Positions 32,377-40,300 of a DNA stretch of 41,708 nucleotides are shown piece after piece. The notes under the pieces were generated by a model. The model saw nothing but the letters and a program-made list of their open reading frames with translations, did not search any database and was not told the DNA's origin. Origin of the DNA: an uncultured Elusimicrobium sp. (GTDB lineage Bacteria > Elusimicrobiota > Elusimicrobia > Elusimicrobiales > Elusimicrobiaceae); contig CALAFB010000063.1 of assembly GCA_937891135.1 (NCBI GenBank), positions 1 to 41,708 of the forward strand, given 5' to 3'. The translations under genes were made by a program, and so were the position numbers. Every line of letters starts with the position of its first letter. The first letter of the stretch is position 1.

Positions 32377-33597
32377 ATGACTACCATTGCAACGAATGTA
32401 TATGATGTAATTATTGTCGGCGCCGGAGCCAGCGGAATGGTCTGCGCGCTAGAGTGTGCCCGCGCCGGGTTGCGCACGTTGATGTTAGAGAAAGAACAAC
32501 AACCCGGACGTAAAATTTTAATCAGCGGGAACGGCCGCTGCAATTTAACCAACCGTCATGTCTCGGCGGAAAATTATTACGCAGACCCGGCCCTTATTAA
32601 CAGTACACTAAAACATTTTTCGTTTGAAGATTGCTGTAAATATTTTGAGGAGTTAGGCGTGCTGTTGACCGAAGAAGCCAACGGGCGTATCTTTCCGGCT
32701 ACGGGCAAGGCTACGGCCGTTTCCGACGCGCTTAAAACTGCTCTTAAAGAAGCCGGGGTGGAAATTGAAATTGAGCAGGAAGTCAATAAAATCCACGCGG
32801 CGGCTGTTCAATTTATTTTAACCACCAAACAAAAATCTATTTTCCACGCACACCATGTGGTACTGGCGTGCGGTTCGTGCGCGTATCCGCACGTAACAGG
32901 GACCGAGGCCGGGTATGAACTGGCCAAATCCTTGGGGCATACGGTGGTGGAACCGCTGCCGGTGTTAAGCGGGCTATGTATTAAAGAACGCGCGTTGACG
33001 CGCCTTTCCGGTGTGAAATGCCAAGTGCGTACGACGGTTAAAAATGTGCCGTCTGCCCAGGCCGAAGGGGAACTGATTTTTACAAACTACGGCGTAAACG
33101 GCCCGGCTGTGTTAAACATCAGCCATACGGTTTCGCAGGAACTTACCAAAGGGCCGGTGCCGCTGGAAATCAATTTCTTCCCGCAGCTCAAAGACCCGGG
33201 TAAATTTTTGGAAGGCCGCTTAGATACGTTTGGCCACCGCAAACCCAAAGATTTTTTCACGGGCATTTTAAACGAAGGCATTACCAATTTGCTCATTGAC
33301 TTTGTGGGTATGCGTAAAAATGCGCCGATGAACGAACAATATGCCGCGCGTGCGTTTCAAACCCTGCAAGCGTGGCCGGTTACGGTAACCGCGATGCGTC
33401 CGTGGAAAGAAGCCATGGTAGCAGCCGGGGGAGTATCTACGGAAGAAATCAATTTGGATACCTTGGAATCCCACCTGCACCCGGGGTTGTATATGGTCGG
33501 GGAACTCTTAAATGTAGACGGTAAGAGCGGTGGGTTTAACTTGCATTTTGCCTGGGCCAGCGGTTTTATAGCGGCCCATGCCATTGAGGAGGAATAA
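32377..33597 (+). CDS. FAD-dependent oxidoreductase, BaiN/HI0933 (YhiN) family
   Basis: 406 residues. The N-terminal FAD-binding Rossmann motif is DVIIVGAGASGMVCALECARAG near 8-29, followed by GRKILISGNGRCNLTNRH, the hallmark of the HI0933-like family. The C-terminal flavin block is GGVSTEEINLDTLESHLHPGLYMVGELLNVDGKSGGFNLHFAWASG near 350-395. Family members are soluble flavoproteins of mostly unknown substrate; one branch acts in bile-acid dehydroxylation, but nothing here supports that specific role. The start lacks a Shine-Dalgarno and follows TGT-TACACT by 6 nt. The MORN-repeat gene follows after 2 nt, with its ribosome site inside this gene. Confidence 0.88.
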   Translation: MTTIATNVYDVIIVGAGASGMVCALECARAGLRTLMLEKEQQPGRKILISGNGRCNLTNRHVSAENYYADPALINSTLKHFSFEDCCKYFEELGVLLTEEANGRIFPATGKATAVSDALKTALKEAGVEIEIEQEVNKIHAAAVQFILTTKQKSIFHAHHVVLACGSCAYPHVTGTEAGYELAKSLGHTVVEPLPVLSGLCIKERALTRLSGVKCQVRTTVKNVPSAQAEGELIFTNYGVNGPAVLNISHTVSQELTKGPVPLEINFFPQLKDPGKFLEGRLDTFGHRKPKDFFTGILNEGITNLLIDFVGMRKNAPMNEQYAARAFQTLQAWPVTVTAMRPWKEAMVAAGGVSTEEINLDTLESHLHPGLYMVGELLNVDGKSGGFNLHFAWASGFIAAHAIEEE

Positions 33598-33599
33598 GC

Positions 33600-34289
33600 A
33601 TGGCAGACATTATCCGTAAAACTGTTAGCACTAGTGACCCGCTGAACGTCGGTTTTGTGCGTGTTTATTCGGTAGACGGGAAAGAAGTTTACAAAGAAGA
33701 ATTAGACCAAAATTTAGACATCCAAAAACATACCGGTAAATTACCCAACGGTACGGTAAAAGAGTTTTTTGATAACGGCAAAATTTACTTTGAGTGTGAA
33801 GTAAAAGACGGGGAGCGCGATGGCGTGTGCCGCATTTATTTTGAAAACGGTAAAGTAAATATTGAAAAAAATTACAGAAAAGGAATTTTGGACGGGAAAG
33901 TGAAAGTCTTTCATCCCACCGGGCGGCTGTATAAAGAAATCCATTATACGTTGGACGTGCAGGACGGCAAGCAAATTAAATATTACCCGGACGGGAAGTT
34001 TATGGAAGTGTCGGAATTTAGCAAGGGATACTTAAACGGCGACAGTAGAATCTACACGCCCGAAGGCAAACTGCGTAGCGAGTGCAAGTATAAGAACGAT
34101 AAAATCATTGGGGATAAAATTATTTATCACCCCAACGGTACCATGGCACTCATTTCCCCGCACAAAGACGGCAAGCCGCACGGCGTTACGAAAAAATTTA
34201 ACGAGAACGGCAAACTGATTGAAGAATGGTTCTTTGAAGAAGGGGTACTGACGCTTAAAAAAGTGCATCCCGTTGATAAAAAGAATTAA
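33600..34289 (+). CDS. MORN-repeat (MORN_2/YwqK-like) protein
   Basis: 229 residues with no signal peptide. At least six units of 20-24 residues are visible: GTVKEFFDNGKIYFECEVKDGERDG, VCRIYFENGKVNIEKNYRKGILDG, KVKVFHPTGRLYKEIHYTLDVQDG, KQIKYYPDGKFMEVSEFSKGYLNG, SRIYTPEGKLRSECKYKNDK and VTKKFNENGKLIEEWFFEEG. This beta-hairpin repeat matches MORN_2, also annotated as YwqK-type antitoxin. No toxin partner is adjacent, so an antitoxin role is not supported. GAGGAGG overlaps the end of the flavoprotein gene, and the genes are co-transcribed. A terminator follows. Confidence 0.85.
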   Translation: MADIIRKTVSTSDPLNVGFVRVYSVDGKEVYKEELDQNLDIQKHTGKLPNGTVKEFFDNGKIYFECEVKDGERDGVCRIYFENGKVNIEKNYRKGILDGKVKVFHPTGRLYKEIHYTLDVQDGKQIKYYPDGKFMEVSEFSKGYLNGDSRIYTPEGKLRSECKYKNDKIIGDKIIYHPNGTMALISPHKDGKPHGVTKKFNENGKLIEEWFFEEGVLTLKKVHPVDKKN

Positions 34290-34315
34290 CGGATTACGAA
34301 ATAGCAAATGATTCT

Positions 34316-34342
34316 CCCCCGGGTTTATAAGCAGCCCGGGGG
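34316..34342 (+). terminator. Terminator after the MORN-repeat gene
   Basis: CCCCCGGG (34316-34323) pairs with CCCGGGGG (34335-34342) around an 11-nt loop, followed by ATTGTTAT. Confidence 0.7.
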
Positions 34343-34350
34343 ATTGTTAT

Positions 34351-34589
34351 ACATATAAACAAATAAACCCCGCACAAGCGGAGTTCTACATAAGTTTACC
34401 CTTACGGACTCGGCCACAAGTCGCCTTACTGACGTGCGGCGCTCGCGGCCCCGGCTCGCGGTTTTTGCCTTTCGCGGCTTACGCACGCTCAAACAAAAAC
34501 ATCGCTGCGCCTTTCTCGTCCTTACGCACACAAAGCAGTTTGTGTGCTCAGGGCCTAAACATATAAACAAATAAACCCCGCACAAGCGG
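34351..34589. repeat. 31-bp direct repeat flanking a 177-bp GC-rich insert
   Basis: The 31-nt stretch starting ACATATAAACAAATAAACCC occurs identically at 34351-34381 and 34559-34589. The second copy is half of the tRNA-Asn terminator; in the first, one base of the right arm is changed. The 177 nt between are rich in CG dinucleotides and hold a perfect hairpin GCACACAAA/TTTGTGTGC (34526-34547) and several CTTACG words. The minus-strand frame through it (34325-34585) is Arg-rich and not credible as a gene. Together with the terminators this accounts for the 315-nt gap before the tRNA. Confidence 0.7.
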
Positions 34590-34601
34590 GGTTTATTTGT
34601 T
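34566..34601 (-). terminator. Bidirectional terminator of tRNA-Asn
   Basis: Perfect 16-nt arms (34566-34581 and 34586-34601, core CCCCGC/GCGGGG) flank an ACAA loop, 4 nt past the tRNA 3' end. The AT-rich outer stem supplies T on either strand. Confidence 0.8.
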
Positions 34602-34604
34602 AAA

Positions 34605-34679
34605 TGGCTCGCCCTGAAGGACTCGAACCTTCAACCTACCGGTTAACAGCCGGTCGCTCCACCATTGAGCTAAGGGCGA
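34605..34679 (-). tRNA. tRNA-Asn (GTT)
   Basis: 75 nt with a full cloverleaf: acceptor TCGCCCT/AGGGCGA, D-stem GCTC/GAGC, anticodon stem ACCGG/CCGGT around loop CTGTTAA (anticodon GTT), variable AGGTT, and T-arm GAAGG-TTCGAGT-CCTTC. Discriminator G is followed by an encoded CCA at 34605-34607. A consensus promoter and a bidirectional terminator flank it. Confidence 0.97.
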
Positions 34680-34700
34680 ATAAATCTTTACTACACATTT

Positions 34701-34729
34701 AGTATACCAAATCACAACAGGTTTGTAAA
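34701..34729 (-). promoter_or_regulatory. Promoter of tRNA-Asn
   Basis: Minus strand: TTTACA (34724-34729), 17-nt spacer, TATACT (34701-34706). The predicted start lies about 15 nt before the mature 5' end. Confidence 0.7.
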
Positions 34730-34798
34730 TATTTTTTTAGCGCGGTATGGTGCGGCCCGGCGCGGCGCAAACTAATTAAAAAAATCAGTCGGCAAGTT

Positions 34799-34826
34799 TT
34801 GATTTCGCTGCGTTAATTATTATACA
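34799..34826 (+). promoter_or_regulatory. Promoter of dnaJ-like gene
   Basis: TTGATT (34799-34804), 16-nt spacer, TATACA (34821-34826), or TACAAT two nt later with an 18-nt spacer. AAGGAG follows before the ATG at 34852. No CIRCE operator is visible. Confidence 0.5.
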
Positions 34827-34851
34827 ATAATTCCCAGAAGGAGAGATAACT

Positions 34852-35826
34852 ATGGCAGATTATAAAGATTATTATAAAATTTTGGGCGTTAGCAAAAACG
34901 CGACGGATGCTGAAATTAAAAAAGCATTTAAAACCGCCGCGCGCAAATGCCACCCGGATATGCACCCGGAAAACGAAAAAGCGAAATGGACCGAAAAATT
35001 TAAGGACTTAAACGAAGCGTACACCGTCCTTTCCGACAAGCAAAAACGTACGATTTACGACCAAGTCGGCCAACAGGAATACCAAAACTATGCCCGCGGG
35101 GGCGGGGCTTCGCGTGCGTCGTCCGGCGGGGCGCGCTATAGCGGCGGCAACCCGTACGGTGGGTACCAACAGTATACCTATAGCGGCAACCCGGGCCAAG
35201 GGTTTGAAGGGTTTTCCGGCGGGGGCGGACAGTTTTCCGGCGCGGATTTTAGCGATTTCTTCCAAAGTATTTTTGGCGGAATGGGGGGCGGTTTCGGCGG
35301 GTTCGGCCAAAATTTTGGGCGTAGTGCCGCGGCCGGTCAATCTTCCGGCGACGTGGAAGCCGAAATCACGCTTAATTTAGAAGATGCCCACCGCGGCGGC
35401 AATATGCAAATGACTTTGCCCAACGGGCGTACCGTTACCGTCAAACTGCCGGCCGGGGTCAGCGAAGGCAAAAAAATTAAGTTAAAAGGCATGGGCAACC
35501 CCACGCAGCGCGGTACGGGTGATTTGTATTTAATCGTCAAAATCCGTCCGCATGCGATGTTCCGGTTAGAGGGGGAAGATTTGTATGTGCCGGTCGTTCT
35601 TATGCCGTGGACGGCGGCCTTGGGCGGGACGATTTCCGTCCCTACGTTAGACGGCCCGGTGCAAGTCAAAGTGCCGGCGGGCACGCATAGCGGCAAGAAG
35701 TTAAAACTAAGCGGCAAAGGGCTTAGTGCCAAAGGCAGTTTGTTTGTAACGCTGACCATTGACGTGCCGCGTACCTTAAGCCGCGAACAGAAAGATTTGT
35801 TTAGTAAACTTGCCCAACTGGGCTAG
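34852..35826 (+). CDS. DnaJ-family co-chaperone, CbpA type (no zinc finger)
   Basis: 324 residues. The J domain (about 1-68) has DYYKILGVSKNATDAEIKKAF and the HPD tripeptide that stimulates DnaK ATPase. A Gly/Phe/Ser-rich linker (about 80-165) is followed directly by two beta C-terminal domains (about 170-320), with VTVKLPAGVSEGKKIKLKGMG and GDLYLIVKIRPH, then PVQVKVPAGTHSGKKLKLSGKG. No CxxCxGxG zinc repeats are present, so this is a class B (CbpA) protein rather than DnaJ itself. dnaK is not nearby. The OsmC gene follows with its AGGAGG overlapping this stop. Confidence 0.9.
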   Translation: MADYKDYYKILGVSKNATDAEIKKAFKTAARKCHPDMHPENEKAKWTEKFKDLNEAYTVLSDKQKRTIYDQVGQQEYQNYARGGGASRASSGGARYSGGNPYGGYQQYTYSGNPGQGFEGFSGGGGQFSGADFSDFFQSIFGGMGGGFGGFGQNFGRSAAAGQSSGDVEAEITLNLEDAHRGGNMQMTLPNGRTVTVKLPAGVSEGKKIKLKGMGNPTQRGTGDLYLIVKIRPHAMFRLEGEDLYVPVVLMPWTAALGGTISVPTLDGPVQVKVPAGTHSGKKLKLSGKGLSAKGSLFVTLTIDVPRTLSREQKDLFSKLAQLG

Positions 35827-35834
35827 GAGGTACT

Positions 35835-36209
35835 ATGAAAGTAACCCTTGGACAAAACTTGCAAACTACCTGTGTGTTAGACGGTAAAACGCCCTTGCAC
35901 ACGGCCTTTAATACTCCGCGCACCGACGTGAACCCCGGCGAAATGCTGACCGGTGCCCTCGGCGCGTGTATGCTTACCATGGTGGGCTTTATGGCTGCCA
36001 AAAACGGCGACACCGCCGATGGAACCGCCGTAGACATTACGCCGCATTTTGACGATAAACACAGCCGCATTACAGGTTTTGATGTGGTGTTTACCTTCCC
36101 GGCGCATTTTACGGACGAGCAAAAACAGAAGTATGCCCGCCTGGCCGAAAAATGCCCGGTGCATAATAGTTTACGTGCGGATATGACGTATCACATGACA
36201 GTAAAATAG
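35835..36209 (+). CDS. OsmC/Ohr-family peroxiredoxin-like protein
   Basis: 124 residues. The two family Cys are present: GALGACMLTMVGFMAAKNG (Cys near 43) and EKCPVHNSL (Cys near 111). Members reduce organic or fatty-acid hydroperoxides in the cytoplasm. The spacing, and CPVHNSL rather than CPYSNA, fit the OsmC/YhfA branch more than Ohr. It starts 8 nt after the DnaJ-like gene, so the two form an operon with a stress-protection flavour. A strong terminator follows. Confidence 0.88.
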   Translation: MKVTLGQNLQTTCVLDGKTPLHTAFNTPRTDVNPGEMLTGALGACMLTMVGFMAAKNGDTADGTAVDITPHFDDKHSRITGFDVVFTFPAHFTDEQKQKYARLAEKCPVHNSLRADMTYHMTVK

Positions 36210-36234
36210 CCGCTGATATTCGGTTACATATACG

Positions 36235-36259
36235 GCCCGCTCCCATGTTGGGGGCGGGC
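36235..36259 (+). terminator. Terminator of the dnaJ-osmC operon
   Basis: GCCCGCTCCC (36235-36244) pairs with GGGGGCGGGC (36250-36259), with one T-G pair, around a 5-nt loop. TATTTTG follows. Confidence 0.8.
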
Positions 36260-36314
36260 TATTTTGAGGTTATGTTAACTGAAAAAGTCGTTTGTCGTCG
36301 TAAAAATGAAGGGC

Positions 36315-36341
36315 TTGACGCGTTTTTTTTTTTGCTATCAT
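36315..36341 (+). promoter_or_regulatory. Pilin promoter with an 11-T tract in the spacer
   Basis: TTGACG (36315-36320) and TATCAT (36336-36341) are 15 nt apart; 11 of these 15 nt are an unbroken T run (36323-36333). The spacing is 2 nt shorter than optimum. AAGGAGG lies before the ATG at 36372. Confidence 0.6.
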
Positions 36342-36371
36342 TAAGTTATATCTTGTTAAGGAGGAATTAAA

Positions 36372-36875
36372 ATGAATAGAAATACATTTAAAACGCGTTG
36401 TAAACAGGGGTTTACCCTCATTGAGTTGTTAGTTGTGGTGTTAATCATTGGTATCTTGGCGGCGGTAGCGTTGCCACAGTACCAAAAAGCGGTGGCAAAA
36501 GCACGTGCGACAGAAGGGCTAGTGGATATGGACACAGCCAAAAAGCAAATTGATCTATATATATTAGCCCATGGCATACCAACAGAAACTACACGAATTG
36601 AAAGCGAAATAGAAAAACCTGGACTTTCAACAGTGTGCGATTCTGGAGGATGCATAGGATCATTAGAGGCCAAAGATAGCTCTGGTAATCTTTTATATGT
36701 CATAGATGTTTGCAGTTACATTGAAGATGAAGGTGGACATTATTGTCCCGTGCAGGGGTATACCTTAAACGGACGTTGGTATCAAGGATGTTGGACGAAT
36801 AATACGGGTATAGGAAAAGCTGTTTGTACGGCCTTAGAAAGCTACGGTTATACAAAGAAAGATGAGGTATATTAA
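36372..36875 (+). CDS. Lone type IV pilin-like protein
   Basis: 167 residues. The leader MNRNTFKTRCKQG precedes FTLIELLVVVLIIGILAAVALPQYQKAVAKARATEG with Glu5. The globular part has about seven Cys (CDSGGC, VCSYIEDEGGHYC, GCWTNN, AVCTALESYGY), with a closing Cys-rich loop similar to that of the lone pilin at 7563. Its helix-coding region matches the other two lone pilins; from about residue 60 codon use shifts to A-rich codons (aga, ata, gga). The promoter with a T11 spacer suggests phase-variable expression. It is a single-gene unit. Confidence 0.9.
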   Translation: MNRNTFKTRCKQGFTLIELLVVVLIIGILAAVALPQYQKAVAKARATEGLVDMDTAKKQIDLYILAHGIPTETTRIESEIEKPGLSTVCDSGGCIGSLEAKDSSGNLLYVIDVCSYIEDEGGHYCPVQGYTLNGRWYQGCWTNNTGIGKAVCTALESYGYTKKDEVY

Positions 36876-36963
36876 CAAGTAAACTACCACGGGCCGGGGG
36901 ATTGTTATTCGCTTCGCGCGTTTCAAATCGCTTCGCTATTTGTCCACACCAACTACAAGAAAA

Positions 36964-36996
36964 ACACTCCCCAAAACAAATCGTTTTGGGGAGTGT
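36964..36996. terminator. Bidirectional terminator-like perfect hairpin
   Basis: Arms 36964-36977 and 36983-36996 are a perfect 14-nt inverted repeat (core CTCCCCAAAA/TTTTGGGGAG) with a 5-nt loop. On the minus strand it is followed by a T-rich run; on the plus strand it may serve the pilin gene ending at 36875. The stretch 36876-36963 has no other supported feature. Confidence 0.65.
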
Positions 36997-37050
36997 GCGT
37001 TAAACTTTATCTTCGCGGTAAAGAAACTATATCCATACCCTCAAATAAAA

Positions 37051-37079
37051 CCCCCTCGCGGGTGTAACCGCAAGGGGTG
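37051..37079 (-). terminator. Hairpin with minus-strand T-run
   Basis: ACCCC/GGGGT and GCGG/CCGC pair in one stem. On the minus strand TTTTATTT follows. It abuts the extended -10 at 37078-37086 on the plus strand. Confidence 0.5.
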
Positions 37080-37086
37080 TTATAAT
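37078..37086 (+). promoter_or_regulatory. Extended -10 before the rod-like RNA candidate
   Basis: TGT-TATAAT, with a predicted start near 37093. No clear -35. Confidence 0.4.
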
Positions 37087-37092
37087 CTGTCA

Positions 37093-37320
37093 GCGCGGGC
37101 GAGTTAGATATCGTGTCGTTCGCAACGTCACCGGGAAAAACTATTAGTTGGCTGATTTGTCAGATTTGAGATAGATTTGCACCATAAGTTAGCCCGTGGC
37201 GTACGTCTGCCGGACGGTGCGAAGCACCGCAAGTACGTAAGGGCTAAGTCGGTGCAAAGATACTCAAATATGGCAAATTGTTGCCCGTATAAAAACAACC
37301 CCTCGCAAGAGGGGTTGTTT
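37093..37320 (+). ncRNA. Candidate rod-like noncoding RNA
   Basis: In the 468-nt gap between the pilin and PFOR, six helices nest in order: 37154-37161/37272-37279, 37164-37170/37263-37269, 37176-37183/37251-37258 (TTTGCACC/GGTGCAAA), 37189-37195/37241-37247 (TTAGCCC/GGGCTAA), 37200-37204/37233-37237, and the tip CGGTGC-GAA-GCACCG at 37215-37229. Small internal loops separate them, giving about 41 pairs. A small CGTT/AACG hairpin lies just before. The 12-bp terminator at 37293-37320 could end it. Strand is uncertain because either orientation folds. I cannot match it to 6S, SRP, RNase P or tmRNA by eye. Confidence 0.5.
37293..37320 (-). terminator. Terminator of the PFOR gene
   Basis: Perfect 12-nt arms (AAACAACCCCTC/GAGGGGTTGTTT) with a GCAA loop. 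On the minus strand five T follow, 24 nt past the PFOR stop. It can work in both directions. Confidence 0.8.
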
Positions 37321-37343
37321 AGAAACATCACAGGGAAGTCGTT

Positions 37344-40300
37344 TTACTTCTCTACCTTCTCATTTGGCACAATAGCGGCTAACTGCTTGTACAAATCACG
37401 CCGCCACGCATACTCGCTTTCCGCCCGTTTGATGAGTTCTTGGGCCAAGGCCGGGTTGTCGCGCATTAAGCCTTTGAAGCGGTTTTCGCCGCTCATATAA
37501 TCGGCTAATGGCAACGTCGGCGCAGCTAACGAAGAATCCACGTGCAGCGGGTTCTTGCCTTCGTAGCGCATTTCCGGGTTGAAGCGATACAAAATCCAAC
37601 GTCCGGCTTGTACGGCGCGTTTGGCTTCGCCCATTCCTTTGGACATATCAATCCCGTGTGCAATACAATGGGAGTACGCAATTACCAAGGCCGGCCCGTC
37701 GTACGCGTCGGCTTCGGCCAGGGCTTGAATGGTCTGGTTCATATTCGCGCCCATGGCTACTTGCGCCACGTAAATGTTGCCGTAGGTCATGGCAATCATG
37801 CCGAGGTCTTTCTTCGGCATTTGTTTACCGCCGGCCGCAAATAACGCTTTGGCTCCAAGCGGCGTGGCTTTGGACATTTGACCGCCGGTGTTGGAATAGA
37901 CTTCGGTATCTAACACCAAGATTTTGATGTTCTTGCCGGAGGCTAATACGTGGTCCAACCCGCCGTAGCCAATGTCATAGGCCCAGCCGTCGCCGCCTAA
38001 AATCCACACGGATTTGCGGATTAGGTAGTCAGCCAAACTTAACAGGCGTTTGCAGGTTTCGCACCCTTTTGCGGCCCCTTTGTTTAAGAGGTCTTTGAGT
38101 TGTGCCACACGCGCACGTTGTTCTTCTACGCCCGCGTCGGTAGTTTGGTCTGCCGTCAAAATAGCGTCAATTAAAGCGGTATGCGCTTTGAAGTTATCGT
38201 CGGCTTTGGCGGCTTCCAGGGCGGCTTTGGCGTCGTGGTTTAACTGGTCAAACGCTAAGCGCATACCGAGCCCAAATTCGGCGTTGTCTTCAAAGAGTGA
38301 GTTCGCCCACGCCGGTCCTTTGCCGTCTTCGCGTTGGCAGTACGGGGTGGTGGGCAAGTTGCCGCCGTAAATGGACGAGCAGCCCGTGGCGTTGGCCACG
38401 GCCAAGCGGTCGCCAAACAGTTGCGTTAAAAGTTTCACGTACGGGGTTTCGCCGCAGCCCGCACACGCGCCGGAGAACTCAAAGAGCGGTTTACGCATTT
38501 GGGAACCTTTGACGGTTTCCTTTTTAGTCGGCACTTGGGCTTGTTTCACGCGCAGGAAGAAATCGTAATTTTCAATTTCCTGGTCGCGCACGGAAAGTTG
38601 GTGCACCATGTTGATGGCTTTTTTCGTAGCGTCCTGTTTGTTTTTGCCGGGGCAGTTAAACACACACGCACCGCAGCCGGTACAATCTTCCACGGCTACT
38701 TGTACGGTGAATTTCTTGCCGGCGAGGTCGGCCTTGCCGTCCACGGATTTGAAATTTTTGGGCGCGTTTTTAAGTTCGCTCTCATCATACGCTTTAATGC
38801 GGATAGCCCCGTGCGGACAGACGAGTGAGCAGAACCCGCATTGGATACAACTCTCCGGGTCCCACGCCGGTACCATCAGCGCAATGTTGCGTTTTTCGTA
38901 CTGGGTGGTTGCGGTGGGGAATACGCCGCCTTCCGGCATTTTGCTGGTCGGCAAGTCGTCCCCGCGGCCCGCAATCATTTCGCCCAGCACGTCTTGCACA
39001 AAGGCAGGCGCGGTGGCCGGAACGGGGGCTTTGGTGTGCAGTTTAGAAGAAACCTCTGCCGGGTATTTTACTTCCTGGAGGCCCGCTAAGGCCGCATCCA
39101 CGGCTTTGTAGTTTTTCTGCACCACTTCTTCGCCTTTTTTGGAATAGGTTTTTTCAATGGCGTGTTTGATGTCGGCAATCGCTTTTTCCGTCGGGATGAC
39201 GCCCGCAATACCAAAGAACGCGGTTTGCATAATGGTATTGGTGCGGCTGCCCATACCGGTTTTTAAAGCAATTTCAGACGCGTCAATCACATACACTTTT
39301 AACTGGCGGTCAATGATGAGTTTTTGTACTTCGGCCGTTAAGTGATTCCACACTTCGTCCTTGTTATAAGGCGAGTTGATGAGCACGGTGGCGCCTTTTT
39401 TGGCTTTGCCGAGTACGTCGTACTTGTCTAAGAAATCAAACATATGCACGCCGATAAAATCCGCACTTTGGATGAGGTACGGCGCACGGATGTAGTTTTT
39501 GCCGAAGCGGATGTGCGAGGTAGTCATAGAGCCCGATTTTTTGGAGTCATAGACGAAATACCCTTGCGCGCAGAAACCGTTGGCGGAAATAATCTTCATC
39601 GTGTTTTTGTTGGCCCCTACGGTACCGTCGGAACCTAAGCCGTAGAACAAGGCGGCAAAAATGTCACTCGCGGCCTTGCTTTCTAACGTGGTTTTGGGTA
39701 ACGATAAACCGGTTAAGTCGTCGTTAATACCCACGGTAAATTCTTTTTTGGGGGTAGCGGCGGCTAAGTTATCAAACACGGCTTTTACGTCAGACGGCGT
39801 AAAATCTTTGGAGCCAATCCCATAGCGTCCGCCCGCGATAAACGGAGGCTCTTTAAATTTGGCTTTGGCTTCTTTGGTTAAGAAGGCCGCGCACACATCT
39901 TGGAACAGCGGTTCGCCTAAGGCGCCGGGTTCTTTCGTGCGGTCCATCACGGCTACTTTTTGGACCGTGTTCGGAATGACGTTTATAAAATCAGCAATTG
40001 AGAACGGGCGGAATAATTTGACTTTTAACACGCCCACTTTTTGGCCTTTTAACGCTTCCACGGCGTTTTGGGCTACGTCGGCACCGGAACCCATAATCAC
40101 AATCAGGCGTTCGGCATCCGCGTCGCCTACATATTGGAATAAGTCATAATGGCGGCCGGCAATTTTTTCAAACTTCGCCATTTCTTCTTTGACGATACCG
40201 GGCACGGCGTTATAGAATTTGTTGACGGCTTCGCGCGCTTGGAAGTAGACATCCGGGTTGGCGGCCGTACCGCGCACGGTGGGGTGTTCCGGGTTTAACC

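Noticed and set aside
33600..34289. Antitoxin of a toxin-antitoxin pair (MORN_2 proteins are often so named)
   Set aside because: No toxin-like gene is adjacent; the neighbour is a flavoprotein gene in the same operon.
34325..34585. 86-residue Arg/Cys-rich minus-strand ORF
   Set aside because: It runs through a hairpin, two terminator copies and a CG-rich repeat, and has no ribosome site.
37154..37279. Integron attC site
   Set aside because: The outer arms do not carry RYYYAAC and GTTRRRY in the required order, and there is no integrase or cassette array.
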